Part shown: positions 8,618 to 18,827 of the stretch, piece by piece
Numbering within the stretch: position 1 is the first letter of the stretch
How the letters are laid out: every line of letters starts with the position of its first letter
DNA from: Planctomycetota bacterium
Lineage (GTDB): Bacteria; Planctomycetota; UBA1135; GCA-002686595
NCBI GenBank assembly: GCA_016714045.1
Contig: JADJNY010000008.1
Coordinates: 259,735-323,734, forward strand
Direction: 5' to 3'
Length of the DNA: 64,000 nucleotides
Notes under the pieces: model-generated
The model's input: the letters and a program-made list of their open reading frames with translations, nothing else
Told to the model about the DNA's origin: nothing
The model's database searches: none
Position numbers and translations under genes: made by a program

Positions 8618-11084
8618 CTACGGGTAGTCGAGCTCGACCTGACGCTCGATGCCGAGCGCCGCGCGCCCCGCCGCGGTGAACGGCGCGGGCGCGAGCTCGC
8701 CGAGCTGCCAGGTAGCGGCCTGATCGAGGCGGTGCGGGCTCGGGTCGGCTTCGGACTGGCCGAAGGGCAGGAGCGAGCGCGTCGCGTCGGGCAGGCCACC
8801 TTCCCAGAGGAGCCCGAAGCACGACGCGGTCGCCGCGCGCAGCGTGTTCGTGTCCGTGCAGTCGAGGTCCTGGTAGGCGAAGGTGCGGAGGACGAGCGGG
8901 TCCTGGTCCTCGAGGCTCGTCCACTCCGCGATCTCGCCGGACAGGACGTGCGTGCGGTACCACTCCGCCCAGTTCTGCGCGGGCCCGGCGAGGGCGAGCG
9001 TGTCCGCGAGCGCGGTCGCGAGCTTCGCTTCCAGGAACCCGACGTCGACCGTGTCGAGCGGGACGGCGGGAGCGGCTTCGATGCCGGCGACCTTGCGCCG
9101 CAGGTAGGCCGCGAGGCCCGACGCTCCGCCGCCGTAGGCCGGGACGAGCGGCGCGGCCGCGAGGTCGGTCAGGCGCAGCGTCGTCGGGAGGGCGCTTGCG
9201 AGCAGGCAGCCGGGCTGCGCGCCGTCGAGCCGCGCCCCGGCGAGGTACCAGGGGCGCAGGATGCGCAGTGCCTCGGCCGCGTCGACGCTGAAGACGTGCC
9301 CCTGGACCTCCTTCGCGTGGAGCGCGAGGCGCACGAGGTCGCGGAACGCGGGCGAGACGGAGTCCGTACGCGGCCCCGCGACCTGCTCCGGAGTGAAGCG
9401 CGGCGGCGGGACCTCGTCGAGACCGGGGACGCGCGGCGGACTCGCGAGGAGCTCGCGCAGGCGGCGCGAGCGGTCCTGGTCGCCGCGCGCGTTGTACGGT
9501 TGCGGGATCGGATACCACGAGCCGACGGGGGCGTGGTTCGCGCTGACCAGGACGCCGCTCGCGGGGTCGACCACCCACGGGCGCAGGTCGTGCGGGAGGA
9601 GCCCGATCCAGTCCGACGTCGAACTCGTCCCGTCCTGCGCCGCCCAGCCGGCGAGGAACTGCCCGGGCGCGCGCACGGGCCATGCGCCGGTCGCGGCGTA
9701 GCCGATGTGGCCCGCCGCGTCGGCGAAGACGACGTTCGCGCTCGGGTAGTCCCAGCCCGCGAGCCGCTCGCGGAACGCGGCCGCGGTCGGCGCGCGGTAG
9801 AGCGCGACGAAGCCCGCGGTCGTGCTGCGCTCGGGGTACGCGATCGGCACCGCGCGCAGCGCGTAGAGTTCGCCGGGCCGCACGTCGAGCGGCAGCGGCG
9901 TCACCACCGGACCGAAGCGCGTGTCGGGGATCTCGAGCTCGATCGGCGCGCCGCCGCGCACTCGGACGGTCTCCGTGCGCACGCCGAGCCACGCCTCGAA
10001 GCCACCGTCGATGCGGTAGCCGAGCCCGTTCGTCGCGGGCTGCAGCCGGTACAGGTCGCTCTGGTCGAGTCCGAGCGCCGTGACGCCCCACGCGACGTGC
10101 ATCGACGCGCCGACGAGCAGGTTCGGCGCGCCCGGCGTGCCCATGCCGCGCACGTCGAACGTGGCGCCCTTCATGTGCCATTCGTAGAAGACGGAGGGCA
10201 GGTAGATGCGCACGCGCGGATCCGCGACGAGCCGCGCGTGCCCGTCCTCCGTCCGATCGCCCGCGACGGCCCACGCCTGGCTGAAGTGCGCGTCGATCGT
10301 GCCGCCGGGACAGTTCTCGCCGCCGTCGAGGCCGTGCTCGAGCGCGTAGGCCGACATCGCGTCGCGCACCGCGGCGGGCACATCGGACGGCTGCACGACC
10401 GCGGCCTCGTCGTCGCACACGACGCCGCCGAAGAGGTAGTCGCGGATCTGCGCGTCGGTGAGGCCCTGGTCGCGCAGCGTCTCGACCGAATGGAGGTTGC
10501 GCGCTTCGTTCCACGCGTCGAACGCGTAGTGGCGCGCCATGCGGTACCAGACGCCGAGGCAGTCCGCGGCGGTCCACGGCTCGAGCGGGATCCCGTACTC
10601 CGCGAAGAGCGGGTGCGGCTCGAAGCCGGGCGCGTTCGCCTGGACCTTCGCGATCACGCGGCTCACGCCCGCCGCGTAGGCGTCGAGCAGCGCGCGCACC
10701 GAGGGGTCGAGCGCGTCGGCCTCGCGCTCGGCGTGGCGCTGCCAGCCGATGCTGCGCGCGGCGATGTCGTGGTAGACGTTCCGGAACTGGTCGGAGTTCG
10801 GCAGGAGCGAACCGGGGCCGAAGTACTCGGCGACGCGGCCCTGGTACTGGAGGCGCTGCCAGCACATCTGGAAGAGCCGGTCCTCCGCCGCCGCGTAGCC
10901 CGCGCCGAAGTAGGCGCCTTCGTCGGTGTCGGCCTCGACGTGCGCGATGCCGCGCGCGTCGCGGTCGATCCGGACGGCGGGCGTGGGCGGCGGGCCGCCT
11001 CCGCTGGACGTGCCTCCGCCACCGCTGCCGCAGGCGGCGAGGAACGAAAGCGCGGCAGTCGCGAGGACCGTTCGGAGGAAGCAT
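8618..11084 (-). CDS. Penicillin acylase-family (Ntn hydrolase) lipoprotein
   Basis: Amidohydrolase of the penicillin G acylase/acyl-homoserine-lactone acylase family. These are autoprocessed Ntn hydrolases that cleave amide-linked acyl groups outside the cytoplasm. The body contains the alpha-subunit VRIDRDARGIAHVEA and AAEDRLFQM segments. The beta-subunit start is FSQAWAVAGDRT, whose Ser would be the catalytic nucleophile, followed by family segments such as NHAPVGSWYP. Upstream the same frame gives a lipobox ending LSFLAAC. The only suitable ATG (11084) is one base out of frame; removing one C would give MFLRTVLATAALSFLAAC, a textbook lipoprotein signal, so an assembly indel at about 11080 is likely. 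Substrate is unknown: antibiotic, AHL and peptide amides are all possible. It stands alone, with 189- to 191-base gaps on both sides. Confidence 0.85.
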
Positions 11085-11275
11085 GGCGACGAGAGACCTC
11101 GCCGCGCCGGGCGCGAGCGAGAGGGAGGGAAGGAGGATTGTGCCCGGAGACGGGGATTCGCGCGAGGGGACGCGCGGCGAACGGAACTGTGCGGCGGGCG
11201 GCGGAGCCGTGCACTCCGGGGAAGTACCGAGGTCGCTTCGGGCGACCCGGACCTGGGGCGAGGTCTGCGTCGCGC

Positions 11276-12754
11276 TCAGGGGGTCGCGAAGAGCGCGAAG
11301 GTCGCCAGCGCGGGTGTCGCGCGCGCGTCGTCGATCGAGAGGCGCAGTCGGCGCGCGGTCGTCCGGGGCACCGCCAGGATGCGCCGGTGGCCGATCGTCG
11401 TGCCGCGCGCGATCTCGCGCCAGCGGCCCGCGTCCTCGACCTCGACGCGGAAGGCGCGCACGCGCTGGCCGAGCTCGATCGGCTCCTGGAGCAGCACGCG
11501 GTCGAACGTGCGCGGCTCGGGGAGCTCGAGCACGAGCACCGCGCCCGTCGTCCCCGCGGGCGCGGCCCAAGCCGTCGCGCGCTCCCCGTCGCAGACGGAC
11601 GCGGCGTCGGAGTCGGGAGCGGTCGGCGCGCTCGGAGGCGCTGCCGGGCGGGCGTTCGCGCGCGCGCCGCGCGCGAGGTCCTTCGCGTACGTCGCGTCGA
11701 GGCGCTCGCGCAGCTCCTTCAGCACGCGCACCTCGTGCTCGGGGATCTTCCCGCGCCGATCCGCGGGCACGTTGAGCAAGAGGTTCGCGTTGCGGCCGAC
11801 GGACGCGAGCCACAGTTCCTCGAGCGCTGCGACGCCCTTCACGGTGTCGTCCTCGCTCGCCCGCCAGTACCAGCCCTTGCGGATCGAGACGTCGCACTCG
11901 GGCGGCAGCCAGTGCGTGCCGTCCTCCTGCCCGGGCCCGAGCGGCTCCGAGTTCGGCGTGCCCGGGTAGAACTCGTCGCGCTTCAGCATCGACCAGCAGG
12001 TCTCGCTCGCGATCCCGCGCTCGTTCCCGACCCAGCGCACGTCGGGGCCCGCGTCGCTGAAGATCACGGCGTGCGGTTGGTGCTCGCGCACGACGGCGAC
12101 GAAGCTCGGCCAGTCGTACACCTGGCGCTTGCCGTTCGGTCCTTCGCCGCACGCGCCGTCGAACCACACTTCGAAGAGCGGGCCGTACTGCGTGCAGAGC
12201 TCCGTCAATTGCGCGCGGAAGATCGCGTTGTAGCGCTCGCTGTCGCCGTACGCCGGGTGGTTGCGATCCCACGGCGAGAGGTAGAGCCCGAGCGCGAGCC
12301 CGTACTCGCGGCACGCGTCGGCGAGCTCGCGCACGACGTCGCCCTTGCCGTCCTTCCACGTCGAGCGCGCGACCGTGTGTTCAGTCGTCTTCGACGGCCA
12401 CAGGCAGAAGCCGTCGTGGTGCTTCGCGGTCAGGATCACGCCCTTCATGCCCGCGTCGCGGAACGCTCTGGCCCACTGCCGGCAGTCGAGCTCCGTCGGC
12501 GCGAACGTGTCGGGCGACTCGCGGCCCTCGCCCCACTCGCGCTCCGTGAACGTGTTCATGTTGAAGTGCACGAACGCGTAGTAGGCGCGCTCGTGCCACG
12601 CGACCTGGTCGGCGCTCGGGAGCGGGCCGATCGGGGTCAGCAACGAACCGGGCGGCGTCGGGAACGGGCGCCCGTGCGCCGCGTCGTCACCGCGCGGCGC
12701 GGCGCAGGCGCCGGCGAGGAGCGCGAGGAGCGCGAGGAGGAGGAGCGCGCGCAT
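11276..12754 (-). CDS. GH29 alpha-L-fucosidase lipoprotein with C-terminal F5/8-like domain
   Basis: Retaining alpha-L-fucosidase that would remove L-fucose from external glycans. There is a lipoprotein signal with Cys17 (LLAGAC). The GH29 barrel covers roughly residues 45-380, with the HHDGFCLW segment and the probable nucleophile Asp199 in EVWFDG. The last 120 residues (from about ASVCDGERATAW) resemble an F5/8 (discoidin, CBM32-like) carbohydrate-binding domain. The start ATG overlaps the stop of the upstream GH29 gene (ATGA), so the two are translationally coupled. It is the last gene of the fucose operon, and its role fits the downstream catabolic enzymes. Confidence 0.92.
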   Translation of the reverse strand: MRALLLLALLALLAGACAAPRGDDAAHGRPFPTPPGSLLTPIGPLPSADQVAWHERAYYAFVHFNMNTFTEREWGEGRESPDTFAPTELDCRQWARAFRDAGMKGVILTAKHHDGFCLWPSKTTEHTVARSTWKDGKGDVVRELADACREYGLALGLYLSPWDRNHPAYGDSERYNAIFRAQLTELCTQYGPLFEVWFDGACGEGPNGKRQVYDWPSFVAVVREHQPHAVIFSDAGPDVRWVGNERGIASETCWSMLKRDEFYPGTPNSEPLGPGQEDGTHWLPPECDVSIRKGWYWRASEDDTVKGVAALEELWLASVGRNANLLLNVPADRRGKIPEHEVRVLKELRERLDATYAKDLARGARANARPAAPPSAPTAPDSDAASVCDGERATAWAAPAGTTGAVLVLELPEPRTFDRVLLQEPIELGQRVRAFRVEVEDAGRWREIARGTTIGHRRILAVPRTTARRLRLSIDDARATPALATFALFATP

Positions 12755-14916
12755 CAGCGCCCCCGCGCGCGGTCGCCCGGCGCGGCCCCTTCCTCGTCGG
12801 CCTTCGGCGCGGGCACGTAGCCGAACCGCTCCGGCGCGATCGGCAAGAGCGCCTCGCCGGCGAGCCCCGCCACGAGCGCGAGCTCCGCGCCGCCCGTCTT
12901 GTTGAACCACTCGACGACGAGCTCGTGGCAGCCCTTCGCGAGCGCGATCTCCCCGCGCTTCTCCGTGGGGCCGTGCAGGCCGTCGTGGTCGACGACGAGT
13001 TCGCCGTCGATGCGCATGCGCGCGCCGTCGTCGGAGAGGAGCCCGAACGTCCACACGCCGGCGCGCGGGAGCTCGACGAAGCCGCGGAAGCGGCGCGCGA
13101 CGTGCTCCTCCGCGACGCCGGTCGGGAGCGCGACCGCGTCGACGACGTAGCGCCCGGCGCTCTTCAGCGTCTCGAAGTCCGGGAGCTGGTCGAAGTCGCC
13201 GGGGAAGCGCTCGCACACGAGCCCCGCCTTGCGCGAAGGCGGCCCGAACGCGGCGCGCGGCGTCGCCTTCGTGAAGGTGCGCGCGCTCGACGCGGACGCG
13301 GGTCGGCCGGCTTCGAACGCGCGCGCGCGGACGATCGCGCTGTCGGTGAGCAGGAACGGCCCCTGGTACGGCGACGACGCGACGTCGGGCTCGCTGCCGT
13401 CGGTCGTGTAGCGCAACACGCTGCGCTCGACGGACGGGACGAGGCGCACCGAGATCGAGCCGACGAACAAGCTCGACGCCGCTTCGATCCCCGGTGGACG
13501 GTGGACTTGGACGCGACCGTCGAGTTCGACCGCGACCACGGACGCGACCGGATCCGGAGCCGCGCCGGGGACGGTCACGACGAGGCCGTCCTCGGCGCGC
13601 GCGACCGTGACCGCGCGCTTCGCGTCGGCGAGGAGGCGCGCCGAGCGCGCGACGTTGGCGAGCCCGGGGAGGCGCAGCGCGCCGTCGGCGGGCCAGTCGA
13701 AGACGTGCAGGTAGAGCGTCGCGCGCCCCTCGCCCTGCTTCACCGTCGCGCGGCCGAACGGCAGCGCGTCGAACGGGCTCGCGGTCGTGCCGCGGACGGC
13801 CTCGGCGTTCGTCTTCATCCAGCGGCCGACGTCGGCGAGGCGCTCGACGGCCTCCGGCGGGAACTCGCCGAGCTCCGTGGGACCGACGTTGAGCAGGAAG
13901 TTCCCGCCCTTGCTCGCGATGTCGCAGAGCATCCGCACGATGTCCTTCGAGCTCTTCCAGTTCCGGTCGTGCTTGTTCCACCCCCAGTGGTCGTTCATCG
14001 TCATGCAGGTCTCCCAGTCGACGCCGGGCATGCCGGTCGCCGGGATCTCCTGTTCGGGCGTCGCGTAGTCACCGCGCGCTTCCGAGGACGAGTTGAAGCC
14101 CCCCATGCCGCCGCGCATCACGTCGACGCGGTTGTTGACGATCATCGCGGGCGCGAGTCGGCGGCACAGGTCGAAGAGCTTCACGCCGCGCGCGTGGTTC
14201 CACGTCGACTCCCACTCGCCGTCGAACCACATCACCGCGGGGTGGTAGCGCGTGACGACCTCGCTCACCTGCGCGTGCAGGTAGCGCTCGAAGCGCTCGA
14301 AGTCCGCGCCGTCCGCGTCGCGCTTCTCCCAGCCGCGCCGCGGCAGGTAGTCGGGGTGGTGCCAGTCCATGATCGAGTGGTATGTGCAGAAGCGCAGGCC
14401 GTGTCGCGCGCACGCGTCGGCGAGCTCCCTCAGCACGTCGCGCCGGAACGGCGTGCTCGCGACGTCCCACTCGGTCTCCTTCGAGTCGAAGAGGCCGAAG
14501 CCGTCGTGGTGCTTGCTCGTGATCACGACGTACTGCATGCCGGCGTCGGCGGCCATGCGCGCCCACGCGTCCGCGTCGAACTTCACCGGGTCGAAGCGCG
14601 GGAGCAGCTGCTCGTACTCGGGGAGCTCGATCTTCGCCGTCTCGCGGATCCACTCCCCGTGGCCCGTCGCCGTCCCCCACTCGCCCGCGGGGATCGCGTA
14701 GAGCCCCCAGTGCAGGAAGAGCCCGAAGCGCGCTTCGCGCCACCACGCCATGCGCTCGTCCTGCGTCAGCTCTTTCGGCGCCTTCGCGGGCGCGGCCGCG
14801 GGCATCGCGTCGCGCGCGGGGCCCGTGCAGGCCGCGACGCCGAGCGTGAGCGCCGCGAGCGCGCCCGCAAGACGCGCGGAGAGGTCGTTCTGTAGGAGAC
14901 GGTTCGTGGTCGACAT
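12754..14916 (-). CDS. GH29 alpha-L-fucosidase with chitobiase-C-like and PA14 domains
   Basis: Second alpha-L-fucosidase, 720 residues. The probable lipobox is GVAAC (Cys30). The GH29 domain spans about residues 50-390, with FGLFLHWGLY, SKHHDGFGLFDS and the nucleophile Asp232 in MWFDGEWEST. It is followed by a chitobiase/HexA C-terminal-like beta-sandwich (about 490-565, RYTTDGSEPD) and a PA14-type domain (about 570-715, FGLLSDDGARMRIDG), both plausible glycan-binding modules. It belongs to the GH29 subgroup of planctomycete and Bacteroidetes enzymes that act on complex or sulfated fucans, but specificity cannot be read from sequence. It lies 16 nt after the Ldh2-type gene, in the same operon. 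Confidence 0.93.
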   Translation of the reverse strand: MSTTNRLLQNDLSARLAGALAALTLGVAACTGPARDAMPAAAPAKAPKELTQDERMAWWREARFGLFLHWGLYAIPAGEWGTATGHGEWIRETAKIELPEYEQLLPRFDPVKFDADAWARMAADAGMQYVVITSKHHDGFGLFDSKETEWDVASTPFRRDVLRELADACARHGLRFCTYHSIMDWHHPDYLPRRGWEKRDADGADFERFERYLHAQVSEVVTRYHPAVMWFDGEWESTWNHARGVKLFDLCRRLAPAMIVNNRVDVMRGGMGGFNSSSEARGDYATPEQEIPATGMPGVDWETCMTMNDHWGWNKHDRNWKSSKDIVRMLCDIASKGGNFLLNVGPTELGEFPPEAVERLADVGRWMKTNAEAVRGTTASPFDALPFGRATVKQGEGRATLYLHVFDWPADGALRLPGLANVARSARLLADAKRAVTVARAEDGLVVTVPGAAPDPVASVVAVELDGRVQVHRPPGIEAASSLFVGSISVRLVPSVERSVLRYTTDGSEPDVASSPYQGPFLLTDSAIVRARAFEAGRPASASSARTFTKATPRAAFGPPSRKAGLVCERFPGDFDQLPDFETLKSAGRYVVDAVALPTGVAEEHVARRFRGFVELPRAGVWTFGLLSDDGARMRIDGELVVDHDGLHGPTEKRGEIALAKGCHELVVEWFNKTGGAELALVAGLAGEALLPIAPERFGYVPAPKADEEGAAPGDRARGR

Positions 14917-14932
14917 GCTGGGACTCCGAGGA

Positions 14933-16025
14933 TCAGTCGAACGGGATCTGGAGGCGGCGCGCGACGGAGCGCAGGTCCTCCACGACGGGCAGCACGAGCG
15001 GGATGCCGCTCCGCGCGCGCTCCGCCTCGCACGCGCGCTCGGGATCGCCGGGGAGCAACGGACCGTGCGTCCCGGGCGCGGGTTTCGTCGCGCGGAACGT
15101 GCGGACGAGGTCGTCGATCTGGCGCTTGAACTCGTCGGGCTCGACGAACCCGTCGATGCGCAGCGCGCCGAAGAAGTGGCCGATGCCCTGGCCCACCGAG
15201 CGCGCCGGCACCTCCTGGCGCAGCGCGAACGGCGGCGTGAACGGGCCCCAGTTGGCGCCCGAGAGCACCGCGGAGAGCACGTCGACCATCAGCGCCAACG
15301 CGTAGCCCTTGTGCCCGCCGCGTTCGCGCTCCGAACCAAGCGGTAGGATCGCGCCGCCGTCGATCATCGCCTGCGGATCGGTCGTGACGCGGCCGTCGCG
15401 GTCGATCGCCCAGCCGTCGGGGATCGCGCTCCCCCTTGCGCTTCGCGATCTCGATCTTGCCGTACGCCGCGGCGCAGGTCGCGAGGTCGATCACGATCGG
15501 CGGTTCTTCCTTCCCAGGGAACGCGATCGCGATCGGGTTCGTGCCGAGCATGCGTTCGGCGCCCCAGAGCGGCGCGACGAGCTTCGTCGAGTTCGTCATC
15601 GCCCAGCCGACGAGGTCGCGCTCCAGCGCCTGGAGCACGTACCACCCCGCGATTCCGTAGTGGTTCGTGTTGCGCACGCTGACCCACCCCGAGCCGCACG
15701 CCGCGGCCTTCTCCATCGCGAGCGCGTTCGCCTTCGGTCCGACGACGAGTCCGAGACCGTTGTCGCCGTCGTACGTCGCCGTGCTCGGCGTCTCGCGCAC
15801 GACGAACGGCTTCGGACGCGGGTTGATGCGGCCCAGTGCGAGCATGTCGACGTACGTGACGAGCCGCGCGACGCCGTGCGAGTCGATCCCGCGCAGATCG
15901 GCGCGCAAGAGCACGTCGGCGGCGACGCGCGCGTCGTCGTCGTCGGGCACGCCGAAGCTCGCGAAGACGCGCTCGGCGAAGCTGCGGAGCATCGCTTCGG
16001 GGTAGGTGACCGTCTCGACGCTCAT
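14933..16025 (-). CDS. Ldh2-family malate/L-lactate-type dehydrogenase, one frameshift
   Basis: NAD(P)-dependent 2-hydroxyacid dehydrogenase of the Ldh2/MdhB fold. The family hallmark RGIDSHGVARLVTYVDML is near residue 45; NTNHYGIAGWY, GTNPIAIAFPG and GGHKGYALALMVD follow. The frame breaks at about 15420-15430 after EIAKRKG, at a CCCCC run, and resumes as AIPDGWAIDRDGRVTTDP, so I treat it as one gene with an assembly indel. The start overlaps the LhgO stop (ATGA). The fucose pathway encoded here yields L-lactate, so this enzyme may oxidise L-lactate to pyruvate, or act on another 2-hydroxyacid of the pathway; that is inference from context. Confidence 0.85.
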
Positions 16026-17189
16026 GCGCTCGCCTCCGCGGGGTCCGGCTTCGACACGGAGGCGCACGCCGCATCCGCGAGCGCCTCGTCGACGCGCTCG
16101 ACGATGGCCGCGCCGATCGCGAGCGCCGCCGTCGCGGCGGGCGAGGGCGCGTTGAGCACGTGCACTTCGCTCCCCTGCCGCTGGATCAGGAAGTCGTCGA
16201 CGAGCGCGCCGTTCCGCGCGAGCGCCTGCGCGCGCACGCCGGCCGGTGCCTGCACGAGGTGCTCGGCGCGAAGCTCGGGGATCAGGCCGCTGCAACGCGC
16301 GCGCGAACGCCGTCTTGCGAAAGCGAGCGGCAGCCCGCCGAGGCCCGCGCGGCGGTGCTTCGCCGCGAGCGCGCGGAAGCCGCGGTACGACAGCGCGTCC
16401 CAGAGCTCCCCGACGTCCACGGTGCCGCGCGTGTAGCCCTCGCGCGCGAACGCGAGCACTGCGTTGGGCCCGCACTCGACGCCGCCCGCGACCAGGCGCG
16501 TGAAGTGCACGCCGAGGAACGGGAACGACGGATCGGGCACCGGGTAGATCAGGTGCTTGCAGAGGTGCGCGCGCTTCCGGCGCGAGCTCCCAGTACTCGC
16601 CGCGGAACGGAACGATGCGCGCCTCGCGCGCGCCGCCGGCGAGCTCGAGCACGCGGTCGGAGTGGAGCCCCGCGCAGTTCACGAGCGCGCGCGCGCGGCG
16701 CTCGACGCCGTTCGCGGACGCGACGAGCACGCGGCCCGTCTCGCTCCGGATGCGTGCGACGCGCGCGCCGAGGTGCAGCTCGCCACCCGAGCGCGCGATG
16801 CGCCGCGCGAGCGCCGCGCACACGCCGGGATAGTCGACGATGCCGGTGCCCGGGACGTGGAGCGCCGCGATGCCCGCCGCGTGCGGCTCGAGTTCGGCGA
16901 GGCGCTCCTTCCCGATGCGCTCGCAGAGGACGCCGTTCCCCTGCGCGCGCTCCTCGATCAGCTCCTTGCCGCGCCGGCACGTGCGCGCCTTGAGCGAGCC
17001 GGGCTTGTAGTAGATGCCCGAGTGGATCACGCCCGAGTTGCGCCCCGTCTGGTGCTGCGCGAGCCCGGTCTCCTTCTCGAACAGCGCGACGGACGCGCCG
17101 CGGTGGCGCGCGAGGAAGCGCTCCGCCGTCGCGAGGCCGACGATGCCGCCGCCGACGATCGCGAGGTCGACCTCGTGCGCCGCGGTCAC
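16022..17189 (-). CDS. lhgO: LhgO-like FAD-dependent L-2-hydroxyacid oxidoreductase, frameshifted
   Basis: FAD oxidoreductase of the DAO/L-2-hydroxyglutarate oxidase family. The N-terminus has the dinucleotide fold (VDLAIVGGGIVGLATA) and the LhgO signature QTGRNSGVIHSGIYYKPGSL; the C-terminus has APAGVRAQAL and VLNAPSPAATAALAIG. The start is a GTG six bases after the FAH gene. The reading frame changes near 16570 (before HLCKHLIYPVPDPSFPFLG) and again near 16325 and 16290, where a short RKTAFARALQR piece lies out of frame. All parts are well conserved, so assembly error is likelier than decay. In this operon it may oxidise L-lactate or another L-2-hydroxyacid and pass electrons to the quinone pool. 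Confidence 0.85.
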
Positions 17190-17194
17190 CGCGC

Positions 17195-18051
17195 TCAGCT
17201 CCCCTGCACGACGCGCTGGCGCTGCTCGCCGAGGCCCTCGATCGAGAGGCGCATCGTCTGTCCGGCCTTCAAGTAGATCGGCTCGGGTTTCTGGCCGAGG
17301 CCGACGCCCGGCGGCGTGCCCGTCGAGATCACGTCGCCCGGGTGCAGGCTCATGAACTGCGACAGGTAGCTCACGATGTGCGCCACGCCGAAGACCATCG
17401 TGCGCGTGTTGCCGTTCTGGTAGCGGTGAGCGTCGACCTCGAGCCACATCGCGAGGGCCTGCGGGTCGGCGACTTCGTCCTTCGTCACGAGCCACGGCCC
17501 GATCGGCCCGAACGTGTCGCAACCTTTGCCCTTGTCCCACTGCTTGCCGCGCTCGAGTTGGAACGCGCGCTCGGAGAGGTCGTTCACGACGCAGTAGCCC
17601 GCGACGTGGTCGAGCGCCTTGTCGATCCCGACGTACTTCGCGTGGCGGCCGATCACGACGCCGAGCTCGACCTCCCAGTCGACCTTCGTCGCTCCGCGCG
17701 GGATCTCGACGTCGTCGAACGGACCGGAGACGGCGCTCGTGGCCTTGGAGAAGACTTCGGGCTCGTCGGGCACCTTGGCGCCCGTCTCCGCCGCGTGGTC
17801 GGCGTAGTTGAGGCCGATGCAGAGGAACTTGCCGACGCGACCGACGCACGGGCCGATGCGCGCGCCCTCGGGCACGCGCGGCAGATTGCGGCGCTCGGCG
17901 CGCAGCGCGCGAGGCCGGCGAGCGCCTCGGGTTGGAGCACGTCGCCCGCGAGGTCGTCGATCACGCCCTCGAGGGACAGCGCGGCGCCGAGCTCGGCGTC
18001 GTACACGGCGGGTTTCTCGCGGCCCTTCGGGCCGAATCGCAGGAGACGCAT
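17195..18051 (-). CDS. FAH-family hydrolase, probable 2,4-diketo-3-deoxy-L-fuconate hydrolase, one frameshift
   Basis: Fumarylacetoacetate-hydrolase-fold enzyme. The metal-binding core is visible: FLCIGLNYADHA, the VDWEVELGVVIG segment carrying the acidic ligands, VAGYCVVNDLSERAFQ and the GDVISTGTPPGVG end motif. The N-terminal 60 residues (MRLLRFGPKGREKPAVY) are in another frame, joining at about 17905 before LRAERRNLPRVPEGARIG. It lies between the SDR and LhgO genes in the L-fucose operon. In the Xanthomonas-type pathway, a hydrolase of this family splits 2,4-diketo-3-deoxy-L-fuconate into pyruvate and L-lactate. The specific activity is inferred from the complete set of neighbours. Confidence 0.87.
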
Positions 18052-18065
18052 CGTGGGGATCCTCG

Positions 18066-18827
18066 TCAGTTGCTCCAGCCGCCGTCGATCACGTGGATCG
18101 CGCCGGTCGTGTAGGAGGATTCGTCGCAAGCGAGGTACAGGACGAGCGCGGCGATCTCCTGCGGCGTGCCGAGCCGGCCGATCGGCTGGCGCGCGACGAA
18201 CGCCTTGCGCGCCGCGTCGACGTCGCCGAGGCGCGCGATGCGCTCGTCGAGCGACGGCGTCTGCACCGTCCCCGGGCAGACCGCGTTGCAGCGCACGCCG
18301 CGCGCGACGAAGTCGGCGGCGACGGACTTCGTCAGGCCGATCACGGCGGCCTTCGTCGCGCCGTAGACGCAGCGGTTCGGCGCGCCCTTCACGCTCGACG
18401 CGACCGAGGACATGTTGACGATGCTGCCGCGGCCCTCCGCGAGCATCCCGGGCAGCACCGCGCGGACCGTACGCCACATCGACTTGATGTTCAGGTCGAA
18501 GGAGCGGTCCCAGTCCTCCTCCGCGCAGTCGAGGATCGTGCCGTGGTGGACGAAGCCCGCGCAGTTGAAGAGGACGTCGAACGGCCCGTGCGCGGCGACG
18601 AGCGCGTTCACGGCTGCCGTGTCGCGCACGTCGAGACGCGCGATCGCAATGCGCGGCTCGCGGGCGCGCAGGGCGGCGAGCGCGACCTCGTTCACGTCCG
18701 TGGCGAGCACGCGCGCACCTTCGCGCGCGAACGCGAGGGCCGTCGCCTCGCCGATGCCCTGTCCCGCCGCCGTCACGAGGCAGCGCTTTCCCGCGAGGCG
18801 TCCGCGGTCGTTCGGAGCGGCGCTCAC
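18066..18827 (-). CDS. SDR dehydrogenase, probable 2-keto-3-deoxy-L-fuconate dehydrogenase
   Basis: Classical short-chain dehydrogenase of 253 residues. It has the cofactor motif TAAGQGIGEAT, the NCAGF segment, catalytic Ser in NMSSVASS and YGATK (Tyr and Lys), and a C-terminal TGAIHVIDGGWSN. The start is a GTG overlapping the stop of the fuconate dehydratase gene (GTGA). This is the subgroup that includes 3-hydroxybutyrate dehydrogenase type 2 and 2-keto-3-deoxy-L-fuconate 4-dehydrogenase. The position between L-fuconate dehydratase and the FAH hydrolase points to the latter activity, NAD+-dependent oxidation at C4. Confidence 0.88.
   Translation of the reverse strand: MSAAPNDRGRLAGKRCLVTAAGQGIGEATALAFAREGARVLATDVNEVALAALRAREPRIAIARLDVRDTAAVNALVAAHGPFDVLFNCAGFVHHGTILDCAEEDWDRSFDLNIKSMWRTVRAVLPGMLAEGRGSIVNMSSVASSVKGAPNRCVYGATKAAVIGLTKSVAADFVARGVRCNAVCPGTVQTPSLDERIARLGDVDAARKAFVARQPIGRLGTPQEIAALVLYLACDESSYTTGAIHVIDGGWSN

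Noticed and set aside
2834..12820. Very long open reading frames on the plus strand (over 1500 codons) opposite uvrA and the 8-12 kb genes
   Set aside because: They mirror the codon pattern of the minus-strand genes, are Arg/Ala/Glu-rich without any family motif, and are expected in very G+C-rich DNA.
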